Assembly: GCA_035528415.1 (NCBI GenBank)
Contig: DATKYQ010000044.1
Span: forward strand, 6,749 to 70,748
Source: DATKYQ01 sp035528415
GTDB taxonomy: Bacteria; Myxococcota; B64-G9
Direction of reading: 5' to 3'
DNA length: 64,000 bases
In this document: positions 8,402 through 17,432 of the stretch, in pieces
How positions within the stretch are numbered: the stretch's first letter is position 1
Layout of the letters: each line of letters begins with the position of its first letter
Position numbers and translations under genes: made by a program
Notes under the pieces: generated by a model
Seen by the model: the letters and a program-made list of their open reading frames with translations, nothing else
Databases searched by the model: none
Told to the model about the DNA's origin: nothing

Positions 8402-9697
8402 GTGAGCGTGACAATCGGTGTCCGCAGGGAAGATAAAAACGTATTCGAGCGCAGAACACCGCTCTTGCCGGATCACGTAAAAAGACTCGTCGGCGCAGGG
8501 ATCGAGGTCGTCGTCCAGCCTTCCCCGATTCGGGCCGTAGACGATGCGGCTTACCGCGCGGCCGGGGCGCGGGTGGACGAGGATCTCTCGGGCTGCGCGG
8601 TCGTCTTTGCCGTCAAGGAGATCCCGGAGACAATGTTCAGGCGCGACGGCGTCTACGTTTTTTTCGCTCATGTCATCAAGGGTCAGGCTCACAACATGCC
8701 TATGCTGACCAGGCTGCTCAATCTCGGCTGTTCGCTGGTCGACTATGAAAAGGTGACTGATGCTTCGGGCCGTCGACTCATTTTCTTCGGCCGCCATGCC
8801 GGGCTGGCGGGAATGATCGACAGCCTCTGGGCCCTGGGACGGCGTCTCGAGTGGGAAGGCCACCAGACGGCCTTCTCGGCGATCAGGCCGACACACGAGT
8901 ACACAGATCTTGCGCAGGCCAAGCAGGCCGTAGCCGAAGTCGGGCGGCGCTTGGAGCGAGAGGGCCTCCCTGCAGAGCTTACGCCCATGGTGTTCGGCTT
9001 TGCCGGCTACGGCAACGTCTCTGGCGGGGCCCAGGAGGTGTTCGACATCCTGCCGCATGAAACACTGTCGCCTGTCGAACTCGATACGTCCGCGGACAAG
9101 CAATCCGGCGTTCTTTACAAAGTCGTCTTCAAGGAAGAACACATGGCCGAGCCCAGGCTGCCGGGCCACCTGTTCGAGCTGCAGGAGTACTACGACCACC
9201 CGGAGCGCTTCAGGGGAACCTTCGCCCGCCACCTGCGCCGACTTACTGTGCTGATGAACTGTATCTACTGGACCGAGCGCTATCCCAGACTGGTGACGCG
9301 CGCCATGCTCGATGAGATCTGGCGCGAAGAAAAGCCCCGGCTGAAAGTCATCGGCGATATCAGCTGCGACGTCGAGGGCGCGATCGAGTGCACTCTCAAA
9401 TGCACGGAGACGGATGCTCCGGTATACGTCTACAACGTCCGTCAAGGTTCAATCAGCCCGGGCGTAGCCGGTGACGGCCCGGTAGTACTGGCCGTCGACA
9501 ACTTGCCCTGCGAGTTGCCGATCGAGAGCTCTCGTGACTTCGGGGACGTGCTGATGCCGTTCGTCGCCGATATCGCCAGGGCCGATTTCTCGCGGCCCGT
9601 TTCCGAATTGGAGCTGCCTGCCCCGATCAAGAGAGCCTTGATAGTCCACCGGGGTGAGCTGACTTCCGACTACCGCTACCTGCAATCACATCTTTAA
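8402..9697 (+). CDS. Lysine-2-oxoglutarate reductase (saccharopine-forming) domain protein
   Basis: 431 residues, starting at GTG with GGAGG six bases upstream. The N-terminal part follows the alanine dehydrogenase/transhydrogenase-like fold of lysine-ketoglutarate reductase: IGVRREDKNVFERRTPLLP, the KEIPETMF segment, FFAHVIKGQAHNMPML, and DYEKVTDASGRRLIFFGRHA. The glycine-rich GFAGYGNVSGGAQEVFD is the nucleotide-binding region. This is the LOR half of the fused eukaryotic AASS enzyme. It condenses lysine with 2-oxoglutarate to saccharopine using NADPH, in the cytoplasm. The next gene, 13 bases downstream, is the saccharopine dehydrogenase half, so the pair should degrade lysine to aminoadipate semialdehyde and glutamate. 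The reverse (biosynthetic) direction is less likely because diaminopimelate-pathway genes are in the same window. Confidence 0.87.
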   Translation: MSVTIGVRREDKNVFERRTPLLPDHVKRLVGAGIEVVVQPSPIRAVDDAAYRAAGARVDEDLSGCAVVFAVKEIPETMFRRDGVYVFFAHVIKGQAHNMPMLTRLLNLGCSLVDYEKVTDASGRRLIFFGRHAGLAGMIDSLWALGRRLEWEGHQTAFSAIRPTHEYTDLAQAKQAVAEVGRRLEREGLPAELTPMVFGFAGYGNVSGGAQEVFDILPHETLSPVELDTSADKQSGVLYKVVFKEEHMAEPRLPGHLFELQEYYDHPERFRGTFARHLRRLTVLMNCIYWTERYPRLVTRAMLDEIWREEKPRLKVIGDISCDVEGAIECTLKCTETDAPVYVYNVRQGSISPGVAGDGPVVLAVDNLPCELPIESSRDFGDVLMPFVADIARADFSRPVSELELPAPIKRALIVHRGELTSDYRYLQSHL

Positions 9698-9710
9698 TAG
9701 GAGAACCATC

Positions 9711-11024
9711 GTGAAAAAAGTATTGGTTCTGGGGGCCGGGCTGGTTTCGCGCCCACTGGTGCGTTACCTGCTGGACAACGGATTCGAGGTAACCGTTGCC
9801 AGCCGCACCGTTGCCAAGGCCGAAAGGCTAATCGCCGGCCACTCTCACGGCCGGGCCTTGTCTCTAAACGTGGACGATGTCAGCGCCATGCGCGAACTGA
9901 TCGCCGCCTGCGACATGGCGGTCAGCCTGTTGCCCGCCACGCGCCACATCGAGGTTGCCCGCGCCTGCCTGGATCTTGGCAAGCACATGGCAACCACTTC
10001 GTATGTCAGCCCCCAGATGCGGGCCCTGGATGGAGAGGCCCGCCGGAAAGGCCTACTGCTGCTAAACGAGATGGGCGTCGACCCGGGCATCGATCACATG
10101 TCCGCTATGAAGGTTATCCATCGCGAGGAGGCTGCAGGCGGCACGCTGGTGGGTTTCTCTTCCTGGTGCGGCGGACTGCCCGCCCCCGAGGCCAACGACA
10201 ACCCCTTCGGCTACAAGTTCTCCTGGAGCCCCAAGGGAGTGTTGATAGCGGCCCGCAACGGCGCACGCTACCTGAAAGACGGAAGGGTTGTCGAAGTGCT
10301 TCCAGAACGTCTCTTTGCAGATCCGGCCTCGGTGGATATTCCAGGTGTCGGAAATTTCGAGGGCTACCCCAATCGCGACTCGGTGGCCTACATGAACACC
10401 TATGGCTTCGACGAACGGGTCAGGGACATGTTCCGTGGAACCCTGCGCAACAAGGGCCATTGCAGGCTCTATACCCAGCTGATCGAGTTGGGCTTGCTGG
10501 AAGACCAGCCGCGCCGGGAATTGTCCGGTCTTTCATGCCTGGATCTTATGGAAAAGCTCTTCGGCAAGCCGGTCACGGAGACTATCCCCGAAAGGTTAGG
10601 AGTCTCTCCCGGCGAGTCACCGATCGAGGCCCTCGGCTACATCGGCCTGCTCGAAGATCGCCCGATCGACATGCAGGCGGGAACGCTCATGGACCTGCTG
10701 GCCGATCGCATGAACGCGGCCCTGTGCTACAAGGAAAGCGAACGGGACATGTTGCTCATGCGCCACGATATCACATTCAGCTACGCGGACGGCGACCGGC
10801 GCGAGCGCATCACGGCTGTCATGGTCGACTACGGCATTCCCGGCCAGGACAGCTCGATGGCCCGCACCGTCTCGCTGCCGACCGCCATCGGCGTCCGCAT
10901 GCTGCTCGAGGATCGCATCAAGATAAAAGGTGTTCACATTCCGATCAAGCCTGAGATCTACGAGCCCGTGCTTGCGGAACTTGAGCGCCTTAACATCGCT
11001 TTCAGCGAGACCCGATCGATCTGA
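9711..11024 (+). CDS. Saccharopine dehydrogenase (glutamate-forming)
   Basis: 437 residues, starting at GTG after an AGGAGA ribosome-binding site. The N-terminus MKKVLVLGAGLVSRPLVRYL is the Rossmann nucleotide-binding motif of the LYS9/SDH family. Further family blocks are SLLPATRHIEVARACLDLGK, the TTSYVSPQM segment, NEMGVDPGIDHMSAM, and SWCGGLPAPEANDNPFGYKF with YPNRDSVAYMNTYGF. The length equals stand-alone SDH enzymes. It oxidises saccharopine to glutamate and 2-aminoadipate 6-semialdehyde with NAD. It sits directly behind the lysine-2-oxoglutarate reductase gene, so the two halves of the animal and plant AASS enzyme are encoded here as separate, co-transcribed proteins. Confidence 0.9.
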   Translation: MKKVLVLGAGLVSRPLVRYLLDNGFEVTVASRTVAKAERLIAGHSHGRALSLNVDDVSAMRELIAACDMAVSLLPATRHIEVARACLDLGKHMATTSYVSPQMRALDGEARRKGLLLLNEMGVDPGIDHMSAMKVIHREEAAGGTLVGFSSWCGGLPAPEANDNPFGYKFSWSPKGVLIAARNGARYLKDGRVVEVLPERLFADPASVDIPGVGNFEGYPNRDSVAYMNTYGFDERVRDMFRGTLRNKGHCRLYTQLIELGLLEDQPRRELSGLSCLDLMEKLFGKPVTETIPERLGVSPGESPIEALGYIGLLEDRPIDMQAGTLMDLLADRMNAALCYKESERDMLLMRHDITFSYADGDRRERITAVMVDYGIPGQDSSMARTVSLPTAIGVRMLLEDRIKIKGVHIPIKPEIYEPVLAELERLNIAFSETRSI

Positions 11025-11045
11025 TACGGTAACGCGACGCTGTAA

Positions 11046-11074
11046 TTGACTCACGCCGGATATGACAATAGTAT
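11046..11074 (+). promoter_or_regulatory. Candidate promoter, possibly leaderless
   Basis: TTGACT and TAGTAT with a 17-base spacer. The -10 box ends seven bases before the ATG of the next gene, leaving no room for a ribosome-binding site, so the transcript would start at or next to the start codon. Confidence 0.5.
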
Positions 11075-11081
11075 TATTCTT

Positions 11082-11633
11082 ATGAAACGATTGGTGTGCG
11101 TCATTTTCTGCCTCGCTCTCGCCCTACCGGCTGCGGCGGCCACGGTAGAGGCCAACTGGAACGCGGTCAGCCGGGATGTCAACGGCCAGCCGGAGTCTGT
11201 CAGCCACTACATACTCTACTATGGTGAGACGGCCCGGCCAGGCAACGTCGTCCACCCTTCCGATCCGGCCTTCGCCTATGATCATCAGGCCAATGTTGGC
11301 AACGTCACCCAGGTACAGCAGGGCAACTTGACGGTCGGACAGACTTATTTTTTCGCAGTCGCCGCGGTCGACGCGGCCGGCAACCTTTCCGACTATTCCG
11401 GCGAGGTGAGCATCATTGTCCCCGAGCCATCCGACGGCGGCCCGTCTGATGGCGGCCCGTCTGATGGTGACTCCCATACAGATGCCGGAGCCGACAGCGG
11501 ACAGCAGGTGGATAGCGGGGGGCAGACCGTCAGCGGCGGCTGCGGCTGCGCCGCCGCGGGCACGGCCCGCTCTTGCTGGTTGATGATACTGCTGGTGCCG
11601 CTCGTCCTCCGCAAACAGGTCCGATCAGCTTGA
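11082..11633 (+). CDS. Secreted fibronectin-III-like protein with MYXO-CTERM-like tail
   Basis: About 183 residues from the ATG that yields signal peptide MKRLVCVIFCLALALPAAAA. The mature region TVEANWNAVSRDVNGQPESV onward, with the closing FFAVAAVDAAGNLSDYS, is a fibronectin type III domain. A low-complexity linker follows, encoded partly by a 15-base direct repeat (SDGGPSDGGPSDGD). The C-terminus is GGCGCAAAGT, a hydrophobic helix (WLMILLVPLVL) and a basic end (RKQVRSA). This cysteine-helix-basic layout resembles MYXO-CTERM sorting tails, which are thought to direct surface anchoring after cleavage. Its stop codon overlaps the TTG start of the downstream DUF362 gene. Confidence 0.72.
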   Translation: MKRLVCVIFCLALALPAAAATVEANWNAVSRDVNGQPESVSHYILYYGETARPGNVVHPSDPAFAYDHQANVGNVTQVQQGNLTVGQTYFFAVAAVDAAGNLSDYSGEVSIIVPEPSDGGPSDGGPSDGDSHTDAGADSGQQVDSGGQTVSGGCGCAAAGTARSCWLMILLVPLVLRKQVRSA

Positions 11634-12571
11634 AAAACAGCCGCCGAGACTTTGTTCGCAAAAGCATCTTGGCAGGCGCAGCCGTTGCGCTGTGCAAGAC
11701 GCGTCTCGGCCGGGCAGCGGCGAGAACCGGCCCGGCCAAGTCTGCGGTTCGTCCCGAACTTGCCGCGGTCAGCGGAAAAGACGCCGGGCGTATGTTCGCG
11801 CGGGCAGTCGATCTCCTGGGAGGAGCCGAGAAATTCGTCTCGCCCGGCGATCGGGTGGTGATCAAGCCCAATGCCTCCTTTGCCAACCCCGCGAATTGGG
11901 GCAACAACACCAACCCCGAGGTGCTGGCCGCCGCCTGCGAGTTCTTCATAAAAGCCGGGGCGCGCAAGGTCGTAGTCGTCGACTATCCGCTCATGGGCGG
12001 AGCCAAGGCGCCCCAGGCCAATGGGCTGGCCGCCATATGCCGCGGCCTGTCCGGCGTGGAACTTTCCGTGCTGTCCGCCCGACACCAGTTTCGCAAGCTG
12101 TCAGTGCCCGGGGGAGAGACCCTGAAGACAGTTGAGGTGTCCCGCGAGGTGCTGGACGCCGACTTGCTCGTCAACCTGCCGGTGGCCAAGGCGCACGACG
12201 CCGTGGCGGCCAGCATCGGCCTGAAGAACTTGATGGGGATAATATGGGACAGGGCCGCCTTTCATACCATGCTGGAGATCAACCGCGCCATCGCCGAGCT
12301 TTCACTGGCGGTGCGCCCACAGCTGACCGTCGTCGATATGACCCGGGTGATGGTGACCAATGGCCCTAAGGGGCCGGGCGAGGTTGCCACCCCTAACTTG
12401 TTGGTGGCCTCGAGCGATCCCATCGCCGCCGACGCCTACAGCTTGACCAAGGCGCGCTTCAACGGGCGCCGCTTCCGGCCCAAGCAGATTCGCTATCTGC
12501 GCTATGCCCACCAGGCCGGACTGGGCGAGATCGATCTTTCTGCGGTCGATATCCGCGAGGACCGTGTGTGA
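11630..12571 (+). CDS. Tat-exported DUF362 protein
   Basis: The likely start is TTG within the TTGA that also ends the preceding gene, giving MKNSRRDFVRKSILAGAAVA, a twin-arginine leader of normal length. A longer frame upstream overlaps the previous gene in another reading frame and is unlikely. The mature protein of about 280 residues has DUF362 signatures: DRVVIKPNASFANP, NLPVAKAHDAVAASIGLKNL and SSDPIAADAYSLTKARF. It is the second Tat-DUF362 protein in the window. It is translationally coupled on both sides: TTGA with the sorting-tail protein and GTGA with the large propeller-barrel protein. The biochemical role of the family is unknown; co-occurrence with exported redox proteins suggests electron transfer or metal cofactor handling. 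Confidence 0.8.
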   Translation: MKNSRRDFVRKSILAGAAVALCKTRLGRAAARTGPAKSAVRPELAAVSGKDAGRMFARAVDLLGGAEKFVSPGDRVVIKPNASFANPANWGNNTNPEVLAAACEFFIKAGARKVVVVDYPLMGGAKAPQANGLAAICRGLSGVELSVLSARHQFRKLSVPGGETLKTVEVSREVLDADLLVNLPVAKAHDAVAASIGLKNLMGIIWDRAAFHTMLEINRAIAELSLAVRPQLTVVDMTRVMVTNGPKGPGEVATPNLLVASSDPIAADAYSLTKARFNGRRFRPKQIRYLRYAHQAGLGEIDLSAVDIREDRV

Positions 12572-15500
12572 GCCACCGGTTTATCGGTTTTCTGCTTGTT
12601 TTTGCAATCCTCGCCTGGCTGCCGGGCCAGGCCGCCGCTGGCATGCGCTATCCACGCGTTGTACGCGATTCGCAGGGGACCTGGATAGCCACCGACGAGG
12701 CGCTGATTCACCTGGTCGGTGATCTTTGGACTTTCTACGGTACAAACGACGGCTTACCGGCCGACCGGGTGCGCATGGTGGCGCCCGACGACCGCGAGGT
12801 CTGGGCGGCCACGCCGCGCGGCCTGGGCCGCATGGATCGCAGTTCGCGGCGCTGGGAGGCTTTCACGGCGCCCGACCCGTTGCCTTCAAGCAACGTCTTT
12901 GCCGTTGCGGTTGACGACCGCTACGCATGGGTGGGCACCGCGCGGGGCGCCGTACGCTACGATAAGACCAGCCGTGAATGGAGCCGTCTTGCCGACGCCG
13001 GCGGTCCGGGTGAGCAAGCGGTGTTCGACGTACTCTCGTTCGGGCGCAGCGTCTGGCTGGCCACCACCCGGGGCGTCTATCGCTACGACCGTCAGACGCA
13101 GGTCTTCAGGCATTTTGGACCGCAGGAAGGGCTCGACCTGGGTGATGTCTTCGAGATCGTCCTGGCCGGCCAGAGCCTGTGGTTCTTGTGCCGCCGGGGA
13201 TTGGCCCGCTTCGATCTGCACAGCGAGGCCATCTCGACATTTACCGAAAAGGACGGCCTGCCTAGTACGCGAATTACCGCCTTTGCCCAGGTGCAGGGAG
13301 ACATATGGATAGCCACCCCCAAGGGCATGGCGGTTTACAGTCCGGGCGCCGACGCCATCGGGCCTTTCATCTACTCCCGCGGCATGCCGGCCGGCACGGT
13401 GACAGGGATCGAGGCGGCCCTGCCATGGGTATGGGTCTCTAGCGATCACGGCCTGGGCATGTTCAACACTTTGCGCCGTGTGTGGGAGGAGAAGCGATCC
13501 GCGGATGGCCTGGCCAATAACATCATCGATGGAATCGCCATGGCCGGCTCGACCTTGGTACTTCTTCAGCCAGGAGGCTACCAGGGCTATCTGATCCAGC
13601 AGGACGACTGGGTGACCTACTCGCGGGATGATGTCTGGTCTGGCACGATGGGAACCAGGAGCGAACCGTCCGCCTGGCGCTTCAATTTCGAGATGACCCT
13701 CAGCGGCGAGGGAAACTTCTCGAAATCCGGCGGTAGCTGGGAAAACAACCGGCAACTAGTGCCCGACCTGCGCCTGGGAATGGGAACCGAGCTGGAAGGC
13801 GGGCGTACGCTGGACGCCTCGATTCGTCTCGATGCAGGCGATGTCACCCTGCCGGGAATACGCGAATACGACGCGGAGTTACGTATCAGGGGCAACCAGA
13901 CCGACACCATCCGCGAGCTGCTTGTATCCGACATGATGCCGCTGATGGGCAACGAGAACGACCACGATCTGATCGCCGACGCCTGGCTCGAGGGTCTGGG
14001 TATCCGCCAGCGCATGGGAGACGGCACCGGGCGCAAGCGCGATCCAGTCGAGGTCGAAGCCGACGTCGGCCTGCGCCGGGGTGTGCGCCAGCGCGAGTTC
14101 TTCCGTGGCTCGATCGATCTCAGCTACCAGCTGGCCAAGCAATACATTACGCCCGGCTCGGACATCGTCAAGGTCGACGGCATGATCCTCGAGCGCGGCG
14201 TCGACTACATCATCACTCACACCACCGGTCAGCTTTCCTTCCTGAATCCCGATCGGGTCAACGCCCTCAGCCTGATCGAGGTCAACTACACCTACGAGCA
14301 GATCCCCCGCAAGGAAACCTCCGGGCGCTCGCTTCTGGAGATGCTTCCCTGGGACAACGAGCTGGGAACCTTCGTGCGCTCCGGCACGCCGGTTTACGTG
14401 ACTGACGAGGGGGGTCTGTATGCCCAGATCGACGGAGCGGCGCCCAAGTATATCGATCGAGGTTGGGTCGAGAGCGTCTTTCAGGACTATTCCCAGGGCT
14501 CGACCAAGGTAAGCGTGCAGATCCACGACATGGGCTCGCTCGAACAAGCCTCCGAGATCTTCGACTACGACCGTCCGGTCTCGTACCAGGTCTTGTTCGA
14601 GGACGAGGACTCCGTCGCCCTGCTGGACGAGAGCCTGCCATCGGGCTACGCGGTCAAGATGCGCATGGATCGTTTCTACGTCGAGCTGACGATCGACGAG
14701 AAGAGCCGATCGTCCGAGATCCTGGTAAACCTCTTCGCCCAGGCAATTAAGACCAAGGGCAGCCTGTCCGGCACTCTGATGGACTCGCTGCGTCCGTTGA
14801 TCGGGCGCCTGCGCGTGGGTGTCAACCCAAGCGATCACTACGGCTTCGGGGCATCCTACCTGGGCAGCGGGGACGTGGAAGACAACCAGATAGAGAAGCG
14901 CCTCGATCTCGACGCCGGACGTTACGATCTGGCCAGCCTGGACATGTGGACGAACAACGACATCGGCGCCGGCGACTACGGCGGTAACCTGTACTCATTT
15001 CTCCAGGTGGCCAAGGGCCACGCCCAAAACGGCCCGACAGACAGCCAGGGGTACGCCGCCTCGGGCAATGTTCTATACAACGCCCCGGCTTTGAATCTGC
15101 GCCTGGACGGCGAGGCTCACTCGCGCGATTTCACCACGCTGGGCACGCGGGACACCCCGCTCGGCACCTTCGCCGCTGATGTCAGGGGAGACGCCACATT
15201 CATGCCACTGCGCTGGCTCTCGTTGCGCTTGCTGTACGATCACCAGCGTTCCTACCTGGCGCCCGAACTTGCCGCGGGCTCACCCGCCGACGGGGTGAAC
15301 GAGAGCCAGCTGGGCAAGCTGACCTTCATGCGGGCGCGTTGGCCCACGCTCTGGTTTTTGGCCGGGCACAGCATCCTGCTGGGAGGCGGACATCGAGATG
15401 AGAAGATCCGCCTGGCCGGCAGCCTCGAGTACGACCTTGCAAAGGGGATCCTCGATTTTCTTGGTTTTCGCAAGCTGGCGGTCAAGGGTTATTTCGACAA

Positions 15501-16641
15501 TTCATCGAGCGACGTCTCAGGCCCGCTAACTGCAGACAGCGGAAACTTCCAGGTCTTTGGATCGACGCCCGGAACGGCGCGCAATATGCGTTTCGAGTTG
15601 AAAGCCGCACCGACCCGCACCGAGGATTGTTACGCCCGCTTCGAGCGCAAGACGTTCGATCCCGCCCAGGGAATGACCGGCGGCCAGCAACCGCTCGAGT
15701 CCTGGGAACTGGTCATGGGCGCGGCCAGCCGCTATGTCGAGGGACTTGTGCCGACATTCAACGGCAAACTCTCCCGTTACAGGGGCAGCCAGCTTAAGGG
15801 CGACGCCGTGACGAATGTCGACACGGCCCAGGCGCTCCTGTCGGGGCAGATCGAGATGTTTCCCGGACGCTGGATCGAGACTCTCGGCAGCCTGATGCTG
15901 GCGGTGGGTTACGGCTACACCAACACCGAAGAGGCCGAGGCCATGTCCATGCAGGCGCACCTGCAAAAGCACCAACTGGACGGGCGAGCGGCCTTCGGCA
16001 ACTACGACGATCCGTTCCGCATCGAAACACGCGGCCGGTACTGGACGGTGTCAGAAGACGAGCACCAGGACAATACCGAACGTTTCTACGAGGTGCTAAA
16101 CCGTCTGACCTTCAGGCCCATCTATACGTCGCCCATCACGCTGCGCTTCGATATCAGCAGGCTTGAGCAAACTCCTATAGACACCCGGCGTAGCGGAGTC
16201 GTCATGCGCTACTTTCCCTCGATCGAGTGGGAGCGCCGCTGGTCGCTCGACCTGGCAACCAAGATTCGTATCGAGACGCCCTTGCGCCTATTGGATGACG
16301 CCCTGGACGAGAACCTGGGGGCCAATGTTACTTTCAAGGAATGGTCGCTGAAGCCTTGGGTCGAGGCGCGCCTGCGCCTGCGTGACATGTGGCGGGGAAG
16401 CCTGTTGCGCCTCATCGTGCGAGGCTCGTTTGCCTGGGTCGACTGGTTCGAGTCCGGCACAGGCGCCGAGCGGGCCTGGGAAACAATGGGTTCTGTGTGG
16501 CTCGACTGGGAAAAGGCGGGCGTGTTCATCGTTCGTCTGGGAGTTATCTATACGCGCCACAAGTGCCAGGAGCGCGTCGGCACGGACTGCGCCAGCTTTC
16601 ATTCCATCCAGCCGTCGATAAAGGCCATAGCACGCTTTTGA
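12568..16641 (+). CDS. Secreted two-component-type propeller protein with C-terminal outer-membrane beta-barrel
   Basis: 1357 residues, starting at GTG inside the GTGA overlapping the upstream stop. A signal peptide (FIGFLLVFAILAWLPGQAAAG) is followed by about seven propeller blades in residues 40-340. They carry Reg_prop-like cores: TNDGLPADRVRMVAPDDREV, EDGLPSTRITAF-type and VWVSSDHGLGMF. A linker region contains a beta-rich module (IVKVDGMILERGVDYIITH) that resembles plug or tube modules of outer-membrane proteins. The last 600 residues alternate amphipathic strands and end in IARF, with a terminal phenylalanine typical of barrel proteins inserted by BAM. Propeller repeats of this type are usually sensor domains of hybrid kinases; here they precede a barrel. 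The combination suggests a surface sensor, receptor or exporter component. Confidence 0.7.
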   Translation: MSHRFIGFLLVFAILAWLPGQAAAGMRYPRVVRDSQGTWIATDEALIHLVGDLWTFYGTNDGLPADRVRMVAPDDREVWAATPRGLGRMDRSSRRWEAFTAPDPLPSSNVFAVAVDDRYAWVGTARGAVRYDKTSREWSRLADAGGPGEQAVFDVLSFGRSVWLATTRGVYRYDRQTQVFRHFGPQEGLDLGDVFEIVLAGQSLWFLCRRGLARFDLHSEAISTFTEKDGLPSTRITAFAQVQGDIWIATPKGMAVYSPGADAIGPFIYSRGMPAGTVTGIEAALPWVWVSSDHGLGMFNTLRRVWEEKRSADGLANNIIDGIAMAGSTLVLLQPGGYQGYLIQQDDWVTYSRDDVWSGTMGTRSEPSAWRFNFEMTLSGEGNFSKSGGSWENNRQLVPDLRLGMGTELEGGRTLDASIRLDAGDVTLPGIREYDAELRIRGNQTDTIRELLVSDMMPLMGNENDHDLIADAWLEGLGIRQRMGDGTGRKRDPVEVEADVGLRRGVRQREFFRGSIDLSYQLAKQYITPGSDIVKVDGMILERGVDYIITHTTGQLSFLNPDRVNALSLIEVNYTYEQIPRKETSGRSLLEMLPWDNELGTFVRSGTPVYVTDEGGLYAQIDGAAPKYIDRGWVESVFQDYSQGSTKVSVQIHDMGSLEQASEIFDYDRPVSYQVLFEDEDSVALLDESLPSGYAVKMRMDRFYVELTIDEKSRSSEILVNLFAQAIKTKGSLSGTLMDSLRPLIGRLRVGVNPSDHYGFGASYLGSGDVEDNQIEKRLDLDAGRYDLASLDMWTNNDIGAGDYGGNLYSFLQVAKGHAQNGPTDSQGYAASGNVLYNAPALNLRLDGEAHSRDFTTLGTRDTPLGTFAADVRGDATFMPLRWLSLRLLYDHQRSYLAPELAAGSPADGVNESQLGKLTFMRARWPTLWFLAGHSILLGGGHRDEKIRLAGSLEYDLAKGILDFLGFRKLAVKGYFDNSSSDVSGPLTADSGNFQVFGSTPGTARNMRFELKAAPTRTEDCYARFERKTFDPAQGMTGGQQPLESWELVMGAASRYVEGLVPTFNGKLSRYRGSQLKGDAVTNVDTAQALLSGQIEMFPGRWIETLGSLMLAVGYGYTNTEEAEAMSMQAHLQKHQLDGRAAFGNYDDPFRIETRGRYWTVSEDEHQDNTERFYEVLNRLTFRPIYTSPITLRFDISRLEQTPIDTRRSGVVMRYFPSIEWERRWSLDLATKIRIETPLRLLDDALDENLGANVTFKEWSLKPWVEARLRLRDMWRGSLLRLIVRGSFAWVDWFESGTGAERAWETMGSVWLDWEKAGVFIVRLGVIYTRHKCQERVGTDCASFHSIQPSIKAIARF

Positions 16642-16656
16642 AAGGGAGAGTGTCGC

Positions 16657-17415
16657 GTGTCCAGCGATAACGGAATAGAAATACAGGCACGGGATCTTAC
16701 CAAGACCTTTGCCGCCGGGAAGGGCAAGCAGCTCTGTGCGGTGAACGGGTTGAGCTTCGAGGCGCAGCGTGGCGAGGTTTTCGGGCTACTGGGAATGAAC
16801 GGCGCCGGTAAGACCACGACGCTGCGCATGTTGGCGACAATGTTGACGCCGACGAGGGGCGATGCACAGGTGGCCGGCTACTCGGTAACCCGCAAGCCCG
16901 AGGAGGTGCGGCGCCGAATTGGTTTCATGTCCAGCGCCACGAGTCTTTACGGTCGTCTGACGGCCCGCGAGATGATCGCATACTTCGGCCACCTGCACGG
17001 CATGAGTAATGATCGCATTGCCCGGCGCACGCAGGAGTTGTTCACCCTGCTGGACATGCATGCTTTCGCCGATCGCCGCTGTGACCGTTTGTCGTCGGGA
17101 ATGAAGCAGAAGGTCTCGATAGTCAGGACGGTGCTGCACGATCCCGACGTGATGATCTTAGACGAGCCCACCACCGGTCTCGATGTCCTGACTTCCAGGG
17201 TGATCGTCGATTTCATCAAGGACTGCCGCGCCCGTGGCCGCTGCGTCGTGCTGTCCACTCATATAATGTCCGAGGTGGAGAAACTGGCAGATCGGGTGGG
17301 AGTGATCCACGCGGGCAAGCTTCTGAGCTGCGAGACAATTAACGACCTTCGCGCCCGAACACCCGGCGGCCGGGTCGAGGATGCTTTTATCAAACTGGTC
17401 GAAGGGCTATCCTGA
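16657..17415 (+). CDS. ABC transporter ATP-binding protein (NatA-like)
   Basis: 252 residues, starting at GTG with AGGGAGAG upstream. All nucleotide-binding elements are present: Walker A GMNGAGKTTT, a Q-loop region after MSSATSLYGRLTAREM, signature LSSGMKQK, Walker B VMILDEPTTGLD and the switch histidine in LSTHIMSEVEKLA. The sequence fits the NatA/CcmA subfamily that drives ABC-2 permeases. No permease gene follows; the only candidate in the window is the NatB-like gene about 8.3 kb upstream on the same strand. The cytoplasmic ATPase dimer would energise export by that permease. The gene is 15 bases behind the propeller-barrel gene and may share its transcript. Confidence 0.9.
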   Translation: MSSDNGIEIQARDLTKTFAAGKGKQLCAVNGLSFEAQRGEVFGLLGMNGAGKTTTLRMLATMLTPTRGDAQVAGYSVTRKPEEVRRRIGFMSSATSLYGRLTAREMIAYFGHLHGMSNDRIARRTQELFTLLDMHAFADRRCDRLSSGMKQKVSIVRTVLHDPDVMILDEPTTGLDVLTSRVIVDFIKDCRARGRCVVLSTHIMSEVEKLADRVGVIHAGKLLSCETINDLRARTPGGRVEDAFIKLVEGLS

Positions 17416-17432
17416 TCACTGGAGGCGTGGCC

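Noticed and set aside
13879..14838. Minus-strand open frame inside the propeller-barrel gene
   Set aside because: Antisense to a long continuous coding frame, with charged low-complexity product.
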